Shown: positions 22,340-34,736, counted from the stretch's first letter. The stretch is 64,000 bases of DNA from Aphelenchoides besseyi (GCA_024699855.1 JAMPIQ010000002.1:1178001-1242000), one strand, 5' to 3'. Numbers and translations: made by a program. The notes: a model not told the origin generated them from the letters alone.

Positions 22340-25255
22340 TCACCAAACTTCACACCTTTTCATCGGGTTCATGTTGGTACCTCGCTTGCATTTGAAAGCT
22401 TTTGCGAACTCCGGATAGTCAGACAGCACGGCGTTAACACGGAATCTTGGAGGACTGTGAATATCAGAAAATAAGAAACTATTAGTAATGTCCTTCGAAT
22501 AAGATGAACAGAATGTTCGACCGTAGGAAATGAAAAACGTCTGAACGCGTATAGTAAATTAAATCGGTTGTAATTGCAACTCACCTGTTCGTTTGTGTAC
22601 TTTGCATAACCAGAAACGTGTCTTTCTTTCTTCCCATTCAAATGCCGTTTGTAAGCCTCGAACGCTGCTCGAATTCCACCATCTGGAAGCAGTTAAAAGA
22701 CTGAAATACTTAGCAACTTACTATCAGCTATGTTCTCAGGCAATGTGAAATTCCCGTTCACGAATTTGTTCGATACCGGTTCTTTTAATTTTGAGTATGA
22801 ATCTGCTAAACATTGGACACGATCGTCAAAGGCTTTTCTCGTTGCCGGTGTCCACCAGTTCTTTATATTTCCATCTTCATCGTAGTTAGCTCCTGAAGTT
22901 GAAAGATGAAAATCGCTGTGCTCTAACTAACCACCGTTGTCAAACCCGTGGCTGAAAAAAGTCGTTAGATTTCACAATATTACTGTGACTACTTACGTAA
23001 ACTCGTGACCAAGAACAAAACCAATGGATCCTGAGAATAACAATACTTTCAACTCGACACTTAGCAACTCACCGTAATTCAGTGCAGCCGGATGTTTTGG
23101 ATCTAAGAATGGAGATTGCAAAATTGCCGCGGCTATGTAAATCGTATTCTTCTGTAAATAATTGGAACCGTCCACTTCAGTTGCTCGGCTGCTCGAGAAC
23201 GTCAGAATATCCGAATCCGGATCAAAGAGCTGATTCATTTCCAGTCGCTTCTTGTGCATTCTGATTTGAGTTGACATCTCGGACAAACTGTTGGATGCGC
23301 TAAGAGTTAAATCGGCGTACAATTTCTCCAATTTCTGTGGATCTTTGGCTTGATCAATGCCGCCAATTATTTTCTTCATCTTCATGAGCTTCTTCAACGC
23401 ATAGGCTTTGGTCTGAGCATCCAAAAACATCTTGCGATTGATTATTTGGGAAAACGCGGATCTGATATTTTCAGCCATCTTGTCAGCATTCTGCATATTC
23501 TCTTGGGTCAAGTACTTTTGCATGTAAAGGAACTCGACGACTTGTTGGAAATGTGTAGTGACTTCACTGGTACAATCCTGTGGTCGATTGGACACTTGAG
23601 CAGAAGGCTCCACAACTTGAGCGAATTGATTGGCCGCCGATGAAAATCGAGAATCCAAGTAGGGAACTTCTTTCAAAAGGTATTGGAGGAAAAGATAATT
23701 GGATAGTCGTTTTGGATCGGCAGCTTTGTAAAAAGCGTCGGCGGCTTTAAGAATTTTAGTGTCGAGCAGAATGATGTCCGGATCTTTAGCCAAATAGGAT
23801 TTCACGTTCGCGTCTAGAGCCGGATGATCGCGAACATAATTGTCCCAATTAATCTGAACAAAATCATGAGCAACTATTGTTTACGGAAAGAACTCGAAAC
23901 TGTTTGAATAGCTGATATCAAAAGAGTTCACAGTTCTGTTTTGAGCTTTCAATCAATTGAACTTACTTGTGTAATGATAGTCTTTAATTTCGAAAACTTA
24001 ATTGTGCTTTGTGATGTTATTGTTAAGAACTTGATCGTGTGTATCACTCCACGTATTGGATTATTCACGGGGTTCGGCTTTGGCGTGTTTCCTTGAGCTT
24101 TGATCACCGCATACAGCTCTTTTTCGAAATTGATCGTATCTTCAACAGCAGCCTGGATATCTTGAAAAGTTTTTGCGACCTTCTGATCACTAGCAACGAA
24201 TCCGATAATCGAGGTGAAGAAATCGTGCAGTGCTTGAACTTTTGCTTTTTCATTTGGATCATTGTACGCATTCGGATCGACAAGAATGTAGGGGGCTGGT
24301 CGAATGACAATTTGTTGTATTCCAGCCGATTTCATTACGCCCATATCGTACATGAACGGAACACCAGTGGCACGAAGCAAACCGATGAGCGCGTCTTGAA
24401 CGTTGAAAGCCGTTTGATTCCATGGATTTCCGAGCATCGGAAGTCCGCCAGCAATTGCTTGCATATTTTTATACAAGACGGTACTTCGTGCAGTTTCTAC
24501 TGATTTAACGTCCATACACTTGTCGCGGTACGTTTGCATTGTTTTTACGGCATTCAGTTTTCCGGGAGTTGTGTCGGTTACAAGATCTACAACAGGGATT
24601 GAGTTCAATCATCTTTAAAACTCACTCATCACTTGACGGTTCACTTCTTCCTGAAGATCATCAAACGTGTCGTAATAGTCGAATGGTTGTCTTGTGGGAT
24701 GTCTCATCATGTAACCATCACATGCGAAACTATAAAAGTCCGTGCACGGATTCACACTCTCGTTCAGTGCTTCTTTGAACAGTGGATATGCAATTTCTCG
24801 TGAAATTGGTTTCCGATTCTGGTTAGGTTTTCTGCGAGGTTTTCTGCGAGGTTTACGACGTGGTTTTCTCTGCTTCCTCGCCTTCCTCTTCTTAGGACAC
24901 ATACCACAAGCTTTAGGGCAATTCAACCTTTTCTCTGCACGTGTGTACATACTTGACGTGCAATAGCCGTTTGCTACCCACATTCCGCATCTTAAACTAG
25001 AAGTAAACAGAATTCTTCTGAAATCACTTACCGCTGATTGTCCACACACGACCTTCGATTGACTTTGCAGACACCGCATGTGAGACCACAATTCGAACGT
25101 ATTGTGGGTCCTAATTTCATATGATGGCAAAGATTAAACACTCGGCTGCAGCTTCGAATTCGATCCGCACATTGTGCATCAACACTGAGCACAAAACAAT
25201 GGACGACCGTAACGACCAATCCAATAGAGACAATCGGTCTCCAGTTCCCTGTCAT
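22340..25255 (-). CDS. Secreted M13 (neprilysin-like) metallopeptidase with two ShKT domains
   Basis: Zinc endopeptidase predicted to cut small extracellular peptides. The ATG at 25253-25255 starts a signal peptide, then two six-Cys ShKT domains (first from CADRIRSC to CGVC, second from CGMWVANGYC to CGMC) and a basic linker with three KPRR-type repeats. The M13 N-domain begins LNESVNPCTDFYSFACDGY. The catalytic domain has GHEFTHGFDNGG (HExxH zinc site) and ENIADDGG (the family's ExxAD glutamate). The C-terminus ends in CEVW, the usual M13 ending, at TGA 22340-22342. All catalytic residues are present. Unlike most neprilysins it has a cleavable signal rather than a type II anchor. A 36-bp in-frame intron lies just before the HExxH exon. 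Confidence 0.88.
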
Positions 25256-25770
25256 CTTTCAAGCGTCGTATTTCGACTTTGCCCTCGTTTATATACGAAC
25301 TATTTTTGTCGAGTTCAAAGAAAGTTGAGGATCGACGATCATCGACTGCGCAAACACAAAGCGAGTTGATGTCATTGCGAACAATGAAATCGGCCTCCAG
25401 TGATGAATTTTGTGGCAGTTGTTCAAACTTACCATTGGGTTTAGTTTTTGTTACTTGCCCTATCCACGACCGCTGATAACGGGAGGTTCTGTCAAGGCTA
25501 GGCAAACAAGACTTTTGAGCTTAGCATCGGAAGTTTCATACGTTGTTACTTAATCGCTGAACATTTTGCGTGAAATTGCGTGGGTGACTGTTAGCAGCAT
25601 TCAAGTAATTTAAAAAACAGTTGCTTCAGGTCGAGACGAAGGAATGAAGCCGTTGGAGTACAATCTGCTTTCAAATGACACACGAACTACAACTATAGTT
25701 AGCAGAAGAATGTGTCATCTTCAGCAGACGATTGTCGGTTGTGATTGCGGAAGTTGGGTCTTCAGTTGAC

Positions 25771-26889
25771 ATGTCCGTTGAAAACGTTCCAAATTTCGCT
25801 CAAACGCCGTTCGGTGTTTTCCATCGTGTCAACGACATCGTGGCTTTTGTCGTCGGTTTGATCTCCATTGGACTTCTTTTATCTCTTATTCGTTGGAAAA
25901 CACCGAGATATTTGCGCGAATACTCTCGACTTCTTCTGATGTCAACGTCCATCGATTTGTTTGGTTTACTTGTTCTGTTCTGGTCTCAATCGGTTTGTTC
26001 TCCTAAGACTTCTCATTCGAAAGTATTTCCAGCGCTTCAAAGCCACGGCTTCGTATCAAATCATCGTCTTTATTGGTCCCGCATCTTTACTGAACTCGAG
26101 TGGTCAATGTTGCACCTTGATGTTGTATGTGTCTGTACCACAAATTGATTGTATTTTGACTTGCATAACCGCTTTATATCGGCACCAATACATCAAAAAG
26201 TTGGTTTCAAACAAAGCAACAAATGAACATCGATTGTTAAAGCAAAGTGGCTCCGAGTACCAAACAACTTCTGAGTTATCTTTTCGCTTCCGTGTTCTTC
26301 ATTGCAATAAGCGCTATTCTTTCGGCTCAAGATTATTGTGGCGACACTGAAAACGCAGCGCAGTTGTGGTATGTTGAGAGTGAACTGCCTTCGCAGTTTA
26401 TGGTTGGTGGCCTAAAAGTGAGTTAATTGTCCATTCAAAGGTTATTCGTCGCTTTAGGTCAGTCAACTCGTTTCATTCGGACGTACGTACAGAAAAATTG
26501 TGATGTTTACAGGACTATATCTTACCATTTTCATTGTAATTGCATCAGTTCGACACATGAGAAAAACGACTGCGACTTTAACATTGAAAGTCAAAAGACT
26601 GCAACGTGCTTTTAATAACCTTTTAATTTTACAAACAATGATTCCTGTAATCTCGGTTATAGTCCCCTTTCTTGTTGTTACTCTCTTGACGTTTGCAAAG
26701 AACGATTTGGAGTTGAGTGAGTGGCCGATCATTTTTCTGACTTGGACAGCGCCGTTGAATGCCATCGCCACTCTTTGTGTCATTGCTCCTTATCGCCGTG
26801 AAATCTTGCGGGTTTTGTTTTCGTGTTGTGGAAGCAAATCGTCAGTTGAAAGACATCCAACGGTCTTTTCGGCCACAAGTAACAGTTAA
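25771..26889 (+). CDS. Str/Srd-like 7TM chemoreceptor
   Basis: Nematode chemoreceptor. Exon 1 (ATG 25771) gives an extracellular N-terminus, first helix (IVAFVVGLISIGLLLSLI) and MSTSIDLFGLLVLFW. The next exon, after GTTTGT...TTTCCAG, gives ATASYQIIVFIGPASLL and LMLYVSVPQIDCILTC. An intron with donor GTTGGT and acceptor TTAAAG restores the frame into the fourth/fifth helix exon. The last exon has KRLQRAFNNLLILQTMIPV (sixth helix) and NAIATLCVIAPYRREI (seventh, superfamily PYR motif). Stop is at 26887-26889. About 330 residues. An acceptor-like CTTCAG precedes the ATG, so a 5' UTR intron or trans-splice site may exist. Confidence 0.72.
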
Positions 26890-27112
26890 CAGGCCAAACA
26901 CCATTGATTGGCATAAAAACGTTAATTGCAACAAACTTTAGTCTATGTTCTGAACTCATGTTTATATCCATAAGAAATCTGTTGTTTTTACTCATAAATT
27001 TGTGGTTAGAAAAAACGATCATTTTCGTTGGTAATCGGGAAGATCAGGACTCTCTTCTTGTAATCTCCGCCCAATCGGTGTTGGAATTAAGGATCAGTTT
27101 GCGGGAAAGTGA

Positions 27113-28090
27113 TTAGAGATTCTCGTCGAAGTAAAAATATTTGTTTTTTGCCCGATTTTCATCAGATAGTAACTGGGATTGTTTTCCGTCTTTTCGTTGA
27201 AAATTAAGAAACATTTCGAGTTTGTATTGAACATAATGTTCGGTATCACTTTGCCAAATCGCCGCACTTCCCGGTGCATCCATGTTGAAAACGCAGTACT
27301 TTCTCTACAAGAATCGATTTGGAGTCGTGAATAGATATATACTTGGCATTGAGTAATGACGTGCCGTTTAATAGAAGGAGTCATTATATCATTTGGAATC
27401 TCGGCAATGTAATTTAGTTCGGGCAGCTGTCTTATCCATATTTAGTTTTGATTTGCAGTATTTTCGAGGCTAACAAGAAGGTTGAGTTCGAGTCAAAAGC
27501 CTCGCATTTGATCGTAGAGTTTGTCCGCGTAAATAAAGTGACTAGCGTTGACGAAAAGCAAGTTGTAGAAAAAGAATTGATACTTTAAATACTCCATTAG
27601 GCTTCGATCGTTTCTTCGTAACGAGCAACACATCCTGCAACAAACGGCTTGTTCTGACTAAATCAGCAATTACAAGTCGTGCGAAACACTAACGTAGATA
27701 TGAACTGATAATCCAATTGAACATCGTTGTAGAAGACCGGAGAATAGAAGTACCGACTTTCATTAAACACCGGCATCACTATGTGGTCGTGAAGTACCGA
27801 ATCGAAGCTTTCAATTATCTCTCCGATTCCACTTCGATTTGCTGAAACTGAATTGAAAATGAGATCTCGAGTTTATACACTTTTCATGAAGACAATCGAT
27901 CCATAGCCAAGATCCCAAACTTCAAAGTATTCGTTGAAATCGCCCTTTTTAACTGTGATGTAATGCTCCGGAATATACGATGGGCGATCCAAATTGTTGT
28001 TATTTTGTTGTTGGCTTTAAAGTTACCTGCTATCAAACATCCGATTATGGCAAACAATGAAAATAAACTTTCTAACCAGAAGTTGAACAT
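27113..28090 (-). pseudogene. Unidentified, apparently broken protein gene
   Basis: The ATG at 28088-28090 starts a signal peptide (MFNFWLESLFSLFAIIGCLIAG), but the following conserved-looking exon (YIPEHYITVKKGDFNEYFEV, DLGYGSIVFMK) is in another frame with no usable intron between. Downstream blocks include SPVFYNDVQLDYQFIS, NASHFIYADKLYDQMRGF followed by TGA, and, in the same frame beyond that stop, LPELNYIAEIPNDIM and RKYCVFNMDAPGSAAIW with its own stop at 27113-27115. So there are either two adjacent genes or one gene with a nonsense codon and a frameshift. No family is recognised; the overall look is of an extracellular or Golgi protein. Confidence 0.35.
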
Positions 28091-28919
28091 TTCGAGAAAC
28101 GTAGACGTCTGGAGATTTTAAAGGTAAGTGATTTAGAATCAAATTTATGTTCGAAAAAACGATGATTCAAAGGAAAGATTGTTTCGAATACTCACGAGCA
28201 CGTCTAAATTTGTTTTGTTACTAAAAGTCATGTATTCTACAAATATTTGGACCTCTTGTTTCCATCAGATCGTTGTCATGGATACATTTTTGCAGAAGTA
28301 CAGAAGCCTGTTAGACCTAATTTCTGACCTTCTCAGAAGATTTTCCAATGTAAAATTCGATTGGTTATAACAGAAGTTATTACGTAAGTATCCTTTGTCT
28401 CAACGGCTGCACTGTGTTTGCAATCCACAGCATGTTATCCACTCTTGAATTAGCCAGCATTCCGCAAACGACCATCAAAACAAGTTGTTTTTCCGTACCA
28501 GAGTTCGCGTGTGAAACGTCCGCCCCACCGTCACGAAAACAAAAACATTCGGCTGCAAACGAAAAACAACGTGTTTTCGTCGTCGTGAGCAAATTCCCTG
28601 GTTTCGAAGAAAAATGCCAATTCGGATGCAGAGTCTACTGATGACTACGCGGTTTCTTCTTCAAATCGGTTCGTGTTTTTGTTTTCCGCTGACGCCCCAA
28701 ATTCTGATCGCCGCCCTCCGATAAACGAAAAGTGATCTCTGAGCGTGTGTCCATCAGTGTACTTAAGCAAAACTATCCGCATAGATCATTTCTCATTTGC
28801 GTTTACATTGCTTTTCATATCTTTATTGCGTGTAATTGACTGTTCTGTTTGTGTTTTTGGAAGTCAAAGTGAACAGCTGATTCAGAAGTTTTCAGTTTCT
28901 ACCACGCATACTCGAAATC

Positions 28920-30738
28920 ATGCCGGAGGTCAAAGAGAAAAACGATGCTCACGACATGCAATTGAAAAACTACATGGAACGAAACCCCAATCCTTCGAGT
29001 AAGTAGTCGACTAGAAGCATAACCTTTTTGTTTCAGCTTACACGACTTCATGGGGAGCTCCAGTCGGAACGCGAACGGCATCTCAAACCATTGGACCTCG
29101 TGGTCTCATGACTATGCAGGATATCACGTATTTCGATGAGTTGAGTCGTTTTGATCGTGAACGTATTCCCGAGCGTGTTGTTCACGCAAAAGGTAATAGA
29201 ACTCCGAATACATTTCACAGTTAAATCTTAGGGTATGGAGTTCACGGATACTTCGAAGTCACTCACGACATTACCAAATACACAAAAGCATGTGTGTTCT
29301 CGGAAATCGGAAAGAAGACTCCGCTGTTCGTTCGCTTCTCGCTTGTGAACGCCGAACGTGGCGCCGCCGACACGATGCGTGATCCACGTGGTTTTGCCAT
29401 CAAAATGTACACCGAAGAAGGAAACTGGGATTTGGTTTGTTAAAACTGGTTTCTCTATCATTTCTGAACTTGCAGGTCGCAAACAACACTCCGATCTTCT
29501 TCATTCGTGACCCGATTTTGTTTCCGAGTTTCATTCACTCTCAAAAACGGAATCCAGTAACCAATTTACGTGACGTGAACATGGTTTGGGGTAATCATCG
29601 ACTTTTGATCACGAATTTAAAGAGATGGCTTTTCAGACTTCATGTCCTTGCGTCCCGAATCGGTTCATCAGTTTTTGTTCTTGTTCTCTGATCGAGGCAC
29701 TCCCGATGGCTTTCGCTTCATGAACGGCTACGGATCGAACACGTTCAAACTGGTCAACAAGAACAACGAATATGTTTACTGCAAATTTCACATCAAATCC
29801 AATCAGGGAATTCGCAATCTTGCTGCCGCCCAAGCCGAAAAATTGTCGGGTATCGATCCGGATTACGCGGGTCGTGATCTCTACAATACAATCGAAGCCG
29901 GTGATTATCCAACGTGGACTTTCTACATTCAAGTGATGACCGAAGATGAAGCGCAGAAGTATCGTTGGAATCCGTTTGATGTCACGAAAGTTTGGCTACA
30001 CAAGGATCATCCGTTGATTCCCGTTGGCAAAATTGTGTTGAACAAAAACGTCACTAACGTAAGTGAACAAGCGATTAGACATAAAAGTTATTTGAGCTTT
30101 CAGTATTTTGCCGAAGTCGAACAAGTGGGCTTCGCACCGTCACACGTTATTCCGGGAATCGATTTCTCGCCGGATAAAATGCTTCAAGGTATGTTTGAAG
30201 AATCAATTACCTGATTGTCTTTCATTTATAGGAAGATTGTTTTCGTACGTCGATACCCAGTATCATCGTATCGGTCCCAACTATAAACAATTGCCGGCAA
30301 GTTACAAGCTAAAAAAACTCGCTAATCGCTCATTCTTAGATTAATTGTCCGTATCGTTCGCGCGTTAGCAACATTCAACGTGATGGTCACATGTGCATTC
30401 ACTCTCAACTCGATGCTCCGGTTTATCATCCGAACTCATTCATGGGACCAAAACCAGTTGGGAAAGAAAATACCGAATGCTCGTTCAAACAGGAGGGCGT
30501 TGTCGATCGTTACGAATCGGGCGATGAAGACAACTTCAGTCAAGCGCGATTGTTTTGGGAGAAAGTTTTGGATGCTGAACATCGTCAAAGAACCATCGAA
30601 AACATATGCAACAGTCTTTCAATCGCCGATCCATCGATTCAGCAACGTGTTGTCAACGTCTTTGCGAAAGTTCATCCCGATATCGGTACCGCGATCTCGG
30701 GTGGACTGAAGAAACGTGAAGTTCGTGCTCAAAGCTAA
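28920..30738 (+). CDS. Heme catalase (typical animal clade)
   Basis: Decomposes hydrogen peroxide. Essential residues are present: distal His in [16 protein letters not shown], the Asn of [12 protein letters not shown], and the proximal heme Tyr in [22 protein letters not shown]-region and tail helices follow ([19 protein letters not shown]). The first exon starts [14 protein letters not shown] at 28920; the stop is TAA at 30736-30738. Seven short introns can be placed; one (30297-30339) uses a GC-AG pair after CCG/gcaagt, confirmed by the conserved protein across it. The C-terminus ends VRAQS, not a canonical SKL/AKL-type peroxisomal signal, which suggests a cytosolic enzyme. Length about 490 residues, normal. 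Confidence 0.92.
30297..30339 (+). other. GC-AG intron in the catalase gene
   Basis: The donor is GCAAGT and the acceptor TTCTTAG; 43 bp. Splicing here joins QLP to INCPYRSRV, the conserved catalase sequence, so the non-GT donor is well supported. Confidence 0.85.
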
Positions 30739-31123
30739 ACATCCACTTTGTTCTTTTAACTGTAATCGAATTAAAAAATTGCTAATTAAACGAAATTCGA
30801 ACTTCATGAGCGTATATTGATCATTACAATGAACTGAAATGCATCAGATTTCTGTAAACACAAACCACGTCTTTTGTTTCCGGTTGATTTGCAACAAGTG
30901 GTTTTAAACAAACAGACTGTTCGCATAATCCCACACAAACTGTTCAATAAAAGACTACATATCGGTTTAATTAAAAGTGCAGGTGTGAGCAAGTTTTCAA
31001 TTCATTTTTGTTGTGATCATCTAAAACAAACACAGATGCTTTGTAAGTTGATTGAAATCCAAAGCTTACTCTCGTATAAAAAGAAAAGCAAATCTCTAAA
31101 CAAACGTTTTCTATCAACTAGTC
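30739..31123. other. Intergenic, no gene seen
   Basis: Only short chance ORFs; likely the catalase 3' UTR followed by the upstream region of the next gene. Confidence 0.45.
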
Positions 31124-31978
31124 ATGAAACTTAACTAATGGTCTATTGTACTTGTGTTCATTGTGCTGATTCAAATAACCAAATCAGTCGGCCGTCAACC
31201 ACGACACGGCACAGCTAAAAAAGGTCGTGTAGGACATCGGCCAGCAAAACAACGTCATTCGGTAGGTTCTGAGCCAACATTTGATCTATGCGGTTTATAG
31301 CAAACTAAACATAAGAAGCCTAAGAGATCGCCAAAACACTCGCCAACACGTGGACGTTCAAAAAACAAGAACGTTAGTTGTAAATTGCCGAACTACAAGT
31401 TCACAAATGAATGTCTTCCTGAAATATGCAAGCAAATAGAATACGCGTCGATTAGTGAATGTCGACAATTTCGTGCTCAAAAATCTTCAGGCTGCTCTGA
31501 TATGTGCACTCAACCATCCAATTGGTACTCGACCCGATGCATAGCTTCGATTTGCAAAGACCCGGAACAAAAGTTGACTGAGCAGTGCGCCAGTTACTGT
31601 GCTTCTCACAAAGATGCCGATGGATGTCCGAAACGCGATTGCAGAAACGAAACTGAAAAATATCACTCGGATTGTTTGCCGTACACTTGTGCTAACAGTC
31701 TAAACATTCATCGAATGGAATCTCAAGACTTTTGTAAGGTCTTTCCGAACGCCGATGCTTGTCGATCAATCGAAGAACCATATATTTGCACTTTGGACCA
31801 AGAAGTTTCGTTTGATGAAGACGAATACAGTCTTCGTTTTGACAAAAGCTGTTTGAATTGGACTCGTGCCGATAGGACATGGTGGGAAGACAAACGCTGC
31901 ACACGCTTTTGCCTAGAGAAACCAATGGCTTATGCCTGTCGTAAACGGCAAGCGGGACAAAATCCCATTGTTGGTTAA
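31124..31978 (+). CDS. Cys-rich secreted protein with early in-frame stop
   Basis: After splicing a 39-bp intron (GTAGGT...TATAG near 31261-31299), the product has a hydrophobic signal (WSIVLVFIVLIQITKSVG), a strongly basic linker rich in R, K, H and P, and a C-terminal region of about 190 residues with more than twenty cysteines in C-x(3-8)-C spacing (e.g. CPKRDC, CTQPSNWYSTRC). The only ATG in that frame, at 31124, is followed by AAA CTT AAC and then TAA (31136-31138) before the signal peptide. So either the true start is on an unseen upstream exon, the gene carries a nonsense mutation, or a base is wrong. No family recognised; extracellular location is likely. Stop at 31976-31978. Confidence 0.55.
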
Positions 31979-32405
31979 CTGGATTGCTGATGCTTCGAAA
32001 GTGACCTTGTTGAATAAACTTATGTTGGCATCATGCTCGTAATTTTACTTGAACTTTTCATGAATACACGAGACGTAATTGTTTACAATATCTGTGGTTG
32101 TAAATTCATTTGAAGGTCGTGAATCAATGATCATCAGAAGTCGTGGCATTGAACTAAAATCATAGTAAACTACTGGCACTTATTCACGTACGTAAATAAC
32201 ATTAATGTTGTTAAACGAACTCTCGGCCCAAAAACCAACGAGTACTCGAAATTTGTCGTGACTTGTGAATTCGAAATCGACTTTGCAAGTTTGTTTCATC
32301 GTCAATCCACCCCTCGATCTGATGGTCAGTCCGTTTGAGTGGACCTCAACTTGGAATGGGAAACCAAAAAGAACTGCCGGAAGATTTGACTTTTGTTCTT
32401 AAAAC

Positions 32406-32825
32406 TCAGTAGTTAGCATCCAACCGTAGGCGTCTACCGATGGAAACAATTGAGCCACGAGGATCGACCAACAGTTTCGCTTTCAGAACACAGTTGGGTT
32501 TGAAGTAAAGTTCGAAGCTAAACAAAATTGATTGCAACGATGAAATCAACTTACGAGTATTGTTCTTTGAAAGTAACCGAGTTGTGAAAATCGTAGAACG
32601 ATTTATGTAAACTGACATTGAACTGTGGACGATGGTTGAGATGAATCCAACTGAGCCCCGAATCACAACGATGTGCCAAACGACTAAACCGTGATTAGCA
32701 ATCGATTTTCGAACTCACACCAAATGGTTTTGCTTGTCGTTGACAAAACAGTCGGAGTCCAATTTCAAACCATAGCTCAGAAGACGATTAAGAAAAAGCA
32801 GCATCAATTGGAACTTGAACGACAT
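32406..32825 (-). CDS. Small secreted protein, family unknown
   Basis: A clean three-exon model: 32719-32825, 32555-32683 and 32406-32517, introns 35 and 37 bp with GTGAGT and GTAAGT donors. It encodes 115 residues: a signal peptide (MSFKFQLMLLFLNRLLSYG), then a mature domain with regularly alternating hydrophobic residues suggesting beta strands (for example SFELYFKPNCVLKAKLLV), and three cysteines. Stop is TGA at 32406-32408. It resembles the general plan of small nematode extracellular beta-sandwich proteins, but I cannot assign a family. Confidence 0.6.
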
Positions 32826-32997
32826 TTCAATCCAACGGAAACGCCAAATAGACACCAAAACTCGACAGTTGATTTGATCAGCAAAGTGATTCACAGCTGT
32901 TCGCTCATCGAATATAAACATTCGAATCGATTATTTTATTCAAACGATAAAAACATGAATAAGATTCCCGTATGTGTATGCGATTAGAGAAAGTTGG

Positions 32998-34736
32998 CTA
33001 CTCGGTGATCATTGACTCGGTAACAACCGACTCGCAAGGCATCGACGATTCGTCACTTCTTTTGAGTGTTTTTAGCGTTTTCTTCTTCTTTGCTTGTTCC
33101 TTCTTTTCTTCTAAGCTCTTGAGAAATTGAGGCAACTCGGCCAATTGCTCGGCAGCACGTAAATGAATCAAATCGCGAGCCACCGATTCGTTCAAAGCAT
33201 TTACATCAACGAGTGCCGATGTTGCCGCTCTGATCACTCGACTTCGATGCTTTTGGAAAGTTCGTCGACCGGCCATCGCTCCGAACATCGTTGTTGCTCC
33301 CGTCCCAGCCATTGGAACTCGTGGATTCAAACCTTGTGCTTCTTCTTTTGCCGTTTCTTCTTGTTGCTCTCGAATGGCTGCGTATTGAACTTCAAAATCG
33401 GGAATCGGCGCCAAAGCCGGAAGCTTCTTTAGATTCGGTATTTCTAAAACAACAAACTAAAACAAAAGGATGAAAGAAACTTACGTTCACAAATAAACTT
33501 CTCAAATGGTGGTTGTGATTTGCAGAGTTGAATCACCGAAGAAACACTGAGACGAGAGGAAGTCGATGCGGAAGATTCAGCACTCCGTTCTCTTCTCAGT
33601 CGATTTTGCAGCTTCGGATTCTTGACGAACGGCCGAATTCGAGCCGAACTGCTTTTGTTCGAATCGTTGGTTTGCATTTGCTCGCGAGTCGGACGAGAAG
33701 TCTGCAAAGAAGATTGGGATCCAACTTCGTCGTCCACATTGTCAGTGGCTTGGAAATGGAAATTTTGGGGTTTTGAATCGTCAGCTTTCACATCGACTTC
33801 AACATCCAAATCGACGTCCATCTCATCGCCATTTTGCGAGTTCTCTGCGTCGACGGTTCGGTTAACCAACGAGTTTGCAACTTCGTAAATCGTCTGTCGA
33901 TCGTCGCTCTCCACCGAAGCAACGGGAAAGTAACTCGACTTTTGATTATCGGACTAAACAAGCAGAATGGAAACAAGAAAAGAAAACACTCACCGATTCT
34001 CCGGTTTGAGTTCCAACGGATGCGGTTCGACAGTCGATTCGCACCGATTGTTCGGAATTCACGAGAACTTGGCGCAGAATTTCGGGAACTAAAAACACGT
34101 GAACAAAAATCAAAAGTGCTCACCGAATGGTTTCTTGTCTATGGACAGCAGTTTGGTCAAAGCTTTGTCCTGGTCGGCGTTGAAATCGTAATATATTTTC
34201 GTCCAAACGTCTTCGTCTTTGATTTTATCGGCTTCGAAAATCTCCGTGACATTTTGGCCCAAACGACTCATGTGCCGTCGAAAATCGTGAGGATGTAAAC
34301 TCTGTCGTTCCAGAAGCCAATTGGCATCGCGATGGTGATATGAGGGATTCAATCTGAACACAAATAAACGAAGGTAAAGCGAACTTACAGACGGCAAACT
34401 CGTTCACAAACCGGCTCCTTGACCACATGGTCGACTTTAAAAATGTAATCGTCCTGCGAAATACTAAAAAACAAAGTCCACTTAGAGACGGAGCATTGAA
34501 CTCACAACAACGCAGATTTGAGGTGATCTAAGAGGATTTCTTTGTACAAAGTCAACGGCCCTTGAGCTCTGAAGGCGTGTAGAACCGATTCCAAAGCGGT
34601 GTGCTCTGAAGTTTAATGTAAAACGCAATCATAAAGAAAACTCACCCATCTGTCGCAAAAGTTGTTGAGATTGCCGTTCGTCCAATTGCTCCAAATTCAC
34701 GTCTTGAATTTCGGTGCATGTCAAACAAGAAGTCAT
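32998..34736 (-). CDS. ENT-domain protein, EMSY-like chromatin regulator
   Basis: Nuclear protein with an N-terminal ENT domain, the fold found in human EMSY and plant EMSY-like proteins. Residues about 20-95 read QQLLRQMEHTALESVLHAFR, AQGPLTLYKEILLDHLKSAL, then ISQDD...VDHVVKEPVCERVC, closely following the EMSY pattern of an AQGDLT turn between helices. The rest is acidic and Ser-rich with short conserved patches (EKFICEQIPNLKKLPALAPI near the C-terminal third) and ends in a Lys-rich helix (LKSLEEKKEQAKKKKTLK). ATG at 34734-34736, stop TAG at 32998-33000, with introns of 35-50 bp. A likely acceptor (CTAATCAG) precedes the ATG. EMSY-type proteins act in chromatin complexes; the role here is inferred. 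Confidence 0.68.

Noticed and set aside
33163..33888. Plus-strand ORFs across the EMSY-like gene
   Set aside because: The minus-strand frame continues through consensus introns and carries the ENT domain; the plus frames show no domain or splice logic.
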